The notes below the pieces were generated by a model. That model was not told where the DNA came from. It saw only the letters and a list, made by a program, of their open reading frames with translations, and did no database searches. Both the position numbers and the translations under genes were made by a program. Below, piece by piece: positions 6,335 through 7,274 of a DNA stretch of 7,274 nt; positions within the stretch are counted from its first letter, which is position 1; each line of letters starts with the position of its first letter. The stretch is from Bordetella parapertussis (GTDB lineage Bacteria > Cyanobacteriota > Cyanobacteriia > PCC-6307 > Cyanobiaceae), in contig CALPMR020000154.1 of assembly GCA_943324725.2 (NCBI GenBank), positions 1 through 7,274 on the forward strand, written 5' to 3'.

Positions 6335-7222
6335 TCACGCCGTTGTGTCTTCGTTCGGCGCTGTGCCGTCACTGGCTGTGGTGCCGCTGAGCGGAACCTC
6401 CTCCTGCAGCCAGGCTTCGATCACCTGGGCCAGCTCCTGGGGGCACTGTTGCATCGGCAGATGACCTGCCCCCTCCAGCAGGTGCAGCCGATGCAAGGGC
6501 GTGAAGCTGGCCAGGTGGCGCACGTAGCGGGGTGCCATCACCCGATCGCGGCTACCGCTGATCCAGAGACTGGGCACGGCCAGCTGGCTGGTGATCAAGG
6601 GCAGCTGGCGCACGGCCCCCCGGTTGGTGCTGCAGGCCAGCAGCCCCTGGGCGGCGCGGGCCTCGGCGCGCAAGGGCGAGCGGATCGCCTCGGTGCCCGG
6701 CAGCTCCGCCAGCCAGCCGGGGCGCCACTGCACAACGGTGGCACCGACCCGGCGCAACAGGGCAAAGGCGCGGGGTTGGTAGATGCCACCACCAGCGGCG
6801 ATCTGCACCAATCCCTGCAGCTGGCTGCCGAGGTGATCGGCGCTGTGCAGGGCGATGCTGCCACCGAGGGAATGGCTGATCAGCACCACCGGCCGACCGT
6901 CGGCCCGTTCGCGCACCGCATCCGCCAGCCAGCGGCCGTAGCTGGCCAGGCTGCTCTGCAGGCCCCTGGGCCTGGGCCGCTGGCCGAATCCCGGCAGATC
7001 CGGACACCAGAGTTGCCGCAGAGGGGCCAGCTCGGCGGCCAGCGGCGCCCAGAGCCGCCCGGACAACAGCCAGCCATGCACGCCGACAAGCAGCAGGTCA
7101 CGGTTCTGGGGGCTGCCGCTCTGGGGTGAACTGACCAGCGGTGTCCCGGCAGCGTTCAAGGGGGGCCCGGTGGCGCTGGCTCCAGGGCCGTCCGGGAGGG
7201 GGCTGGCGGCGATGCTGGCCAT
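6335..7222 (-). CDS. Alpha/beta fold hydrolase
   Basis: The 295-residue product is an alpha/beta hydrolase of the Abhydrolase_1/6 type. Core signatures are the oxyanion-hole VHGW (48-51), PDLPGFG (74-80), the nucleophile elbow SHSLGGS (S118), the acid D226 in SGSRDRVMAP and the catalytic H254 in GAGHLPM. The triad S118-D226-H254 is therefore complete and an esterase, lipase or related hydrolase activity is expected; the substrate is unknown. A lid-like region (about 145-200) lies between strand 6 and the acid, as in the family. The first 40 residues are Pro/Ala/Gly/Ser-rich low complexity and the last 17 are Ser/Thr/Asp-rich; both look like disordered tails. The ATG at 7222 is the first visible start, but the frame stays open to the window edge, so the true start may lie beyond it. 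It converges on the exporter gene. Confidence 0.92.
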   Translation of the reverse strand: MASIAASPLPDGPGASATGPPLNAAGTPLVSSPQSGSPQNRDLLLVGVHGWLLSGRLWAPLAAELAPLRQLWCPDLPGFGQRPRPRGLQSSLASYGRWLADAVRERADGRPVVLISHSLGGSIALHSADHLGSQLQGLVQIAAGGGIYQPRAFALLRRVGATVVQWRPGWLAELPGTEAIRSPLRAEARAAQGLLACSTNRGAVRQLPLITSQLAVPSLWISGSRDRVMAPRYVRHLASFTPLHRLHLLEGAGHLPMQQCPQELAQVIEAWLQEEVPLSGTTASDGTAPNEDTTA

Positions 7223-7274
7223 GGGGGCTGGTGGGCTCGCACCGGTCTGGGCGAGGACGGGGGGGGGGGGCGCG

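Noticed and set aside
1..7274. CRISPR arrays, insertion sequences, toxin-antitoxin or phage defence genes
   Set aside because: No regularly spaced repeats, terminal inverted repeats, transposase motifs or small toxin/antitoxin pairs seen; all coding space is explained by conserved core-type genes.

Overview
This GC-rich window looks like ordinary chromosomal core sequence from a cyanobacterium, most likely a picocyanobacterium of the Synechococcus/Cyanobium type. The basis is gene content (a SepF-domain protein, a short-form HisG, a FutC-like ABC ATPase, GloB), strong G/C third-position bias, very tight packing and one HIP1 palindrome (GCGATCGC at 5266-5273). The assignment is inference from the sequence alone; no database search was run.

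Layout. 1-68 is a short left edge that may hold the tail of an unseen gene. A tRNA-Pro(UGG) lies at 69-142 on the minus strand. Upstream of it in its own reading direction are three more minus-strand genes: a DUF429 protein (180-878), a 95-residue SepF-domain protein (883-1170) and a RidA enamine/imine deaminase (1378-1773). Divergent from ridA is an iron(III)-type ABC transporter ATPase (1836-2954, plus). It converges on gloB, a glyoxalase II (2942-3706, minus), with a 13-base overlap of the two 3' ends. Only 30 bases separate the divergent starts of gloB and hisG (3737-4465, plus). hisG is followed, with a one-base TGATG overlap, by a fused ABC exporter half-transporter (4465-6267). The window ends with a convergent alpha/beta hydrolase (6335-7222, minus) whose N-terminus runs toward a G12 homopolymer near the right edge.

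Function. The genes are mostly housekeeping and do not form one pathway. RidA and GloB both clear reactive metabolites (2-aminoacrylate-type enamines and S-lactoylglutathione). HisG starts histidine synthesis and, being the short form, should need a HisZ partner encoded elsewhere. The FutC-like ATPase has no permease or binding protein beside it. SepF-domain protein and DUF429 are the likeliest operon pair, and hisG plus exporter the second. I see no mobile element, CRISPR array, phage gene or convincing novel system; the points worth a second look are the short SepF/DUF429 pair, the compressed gene junctions and the tRNA-proximal left edge.
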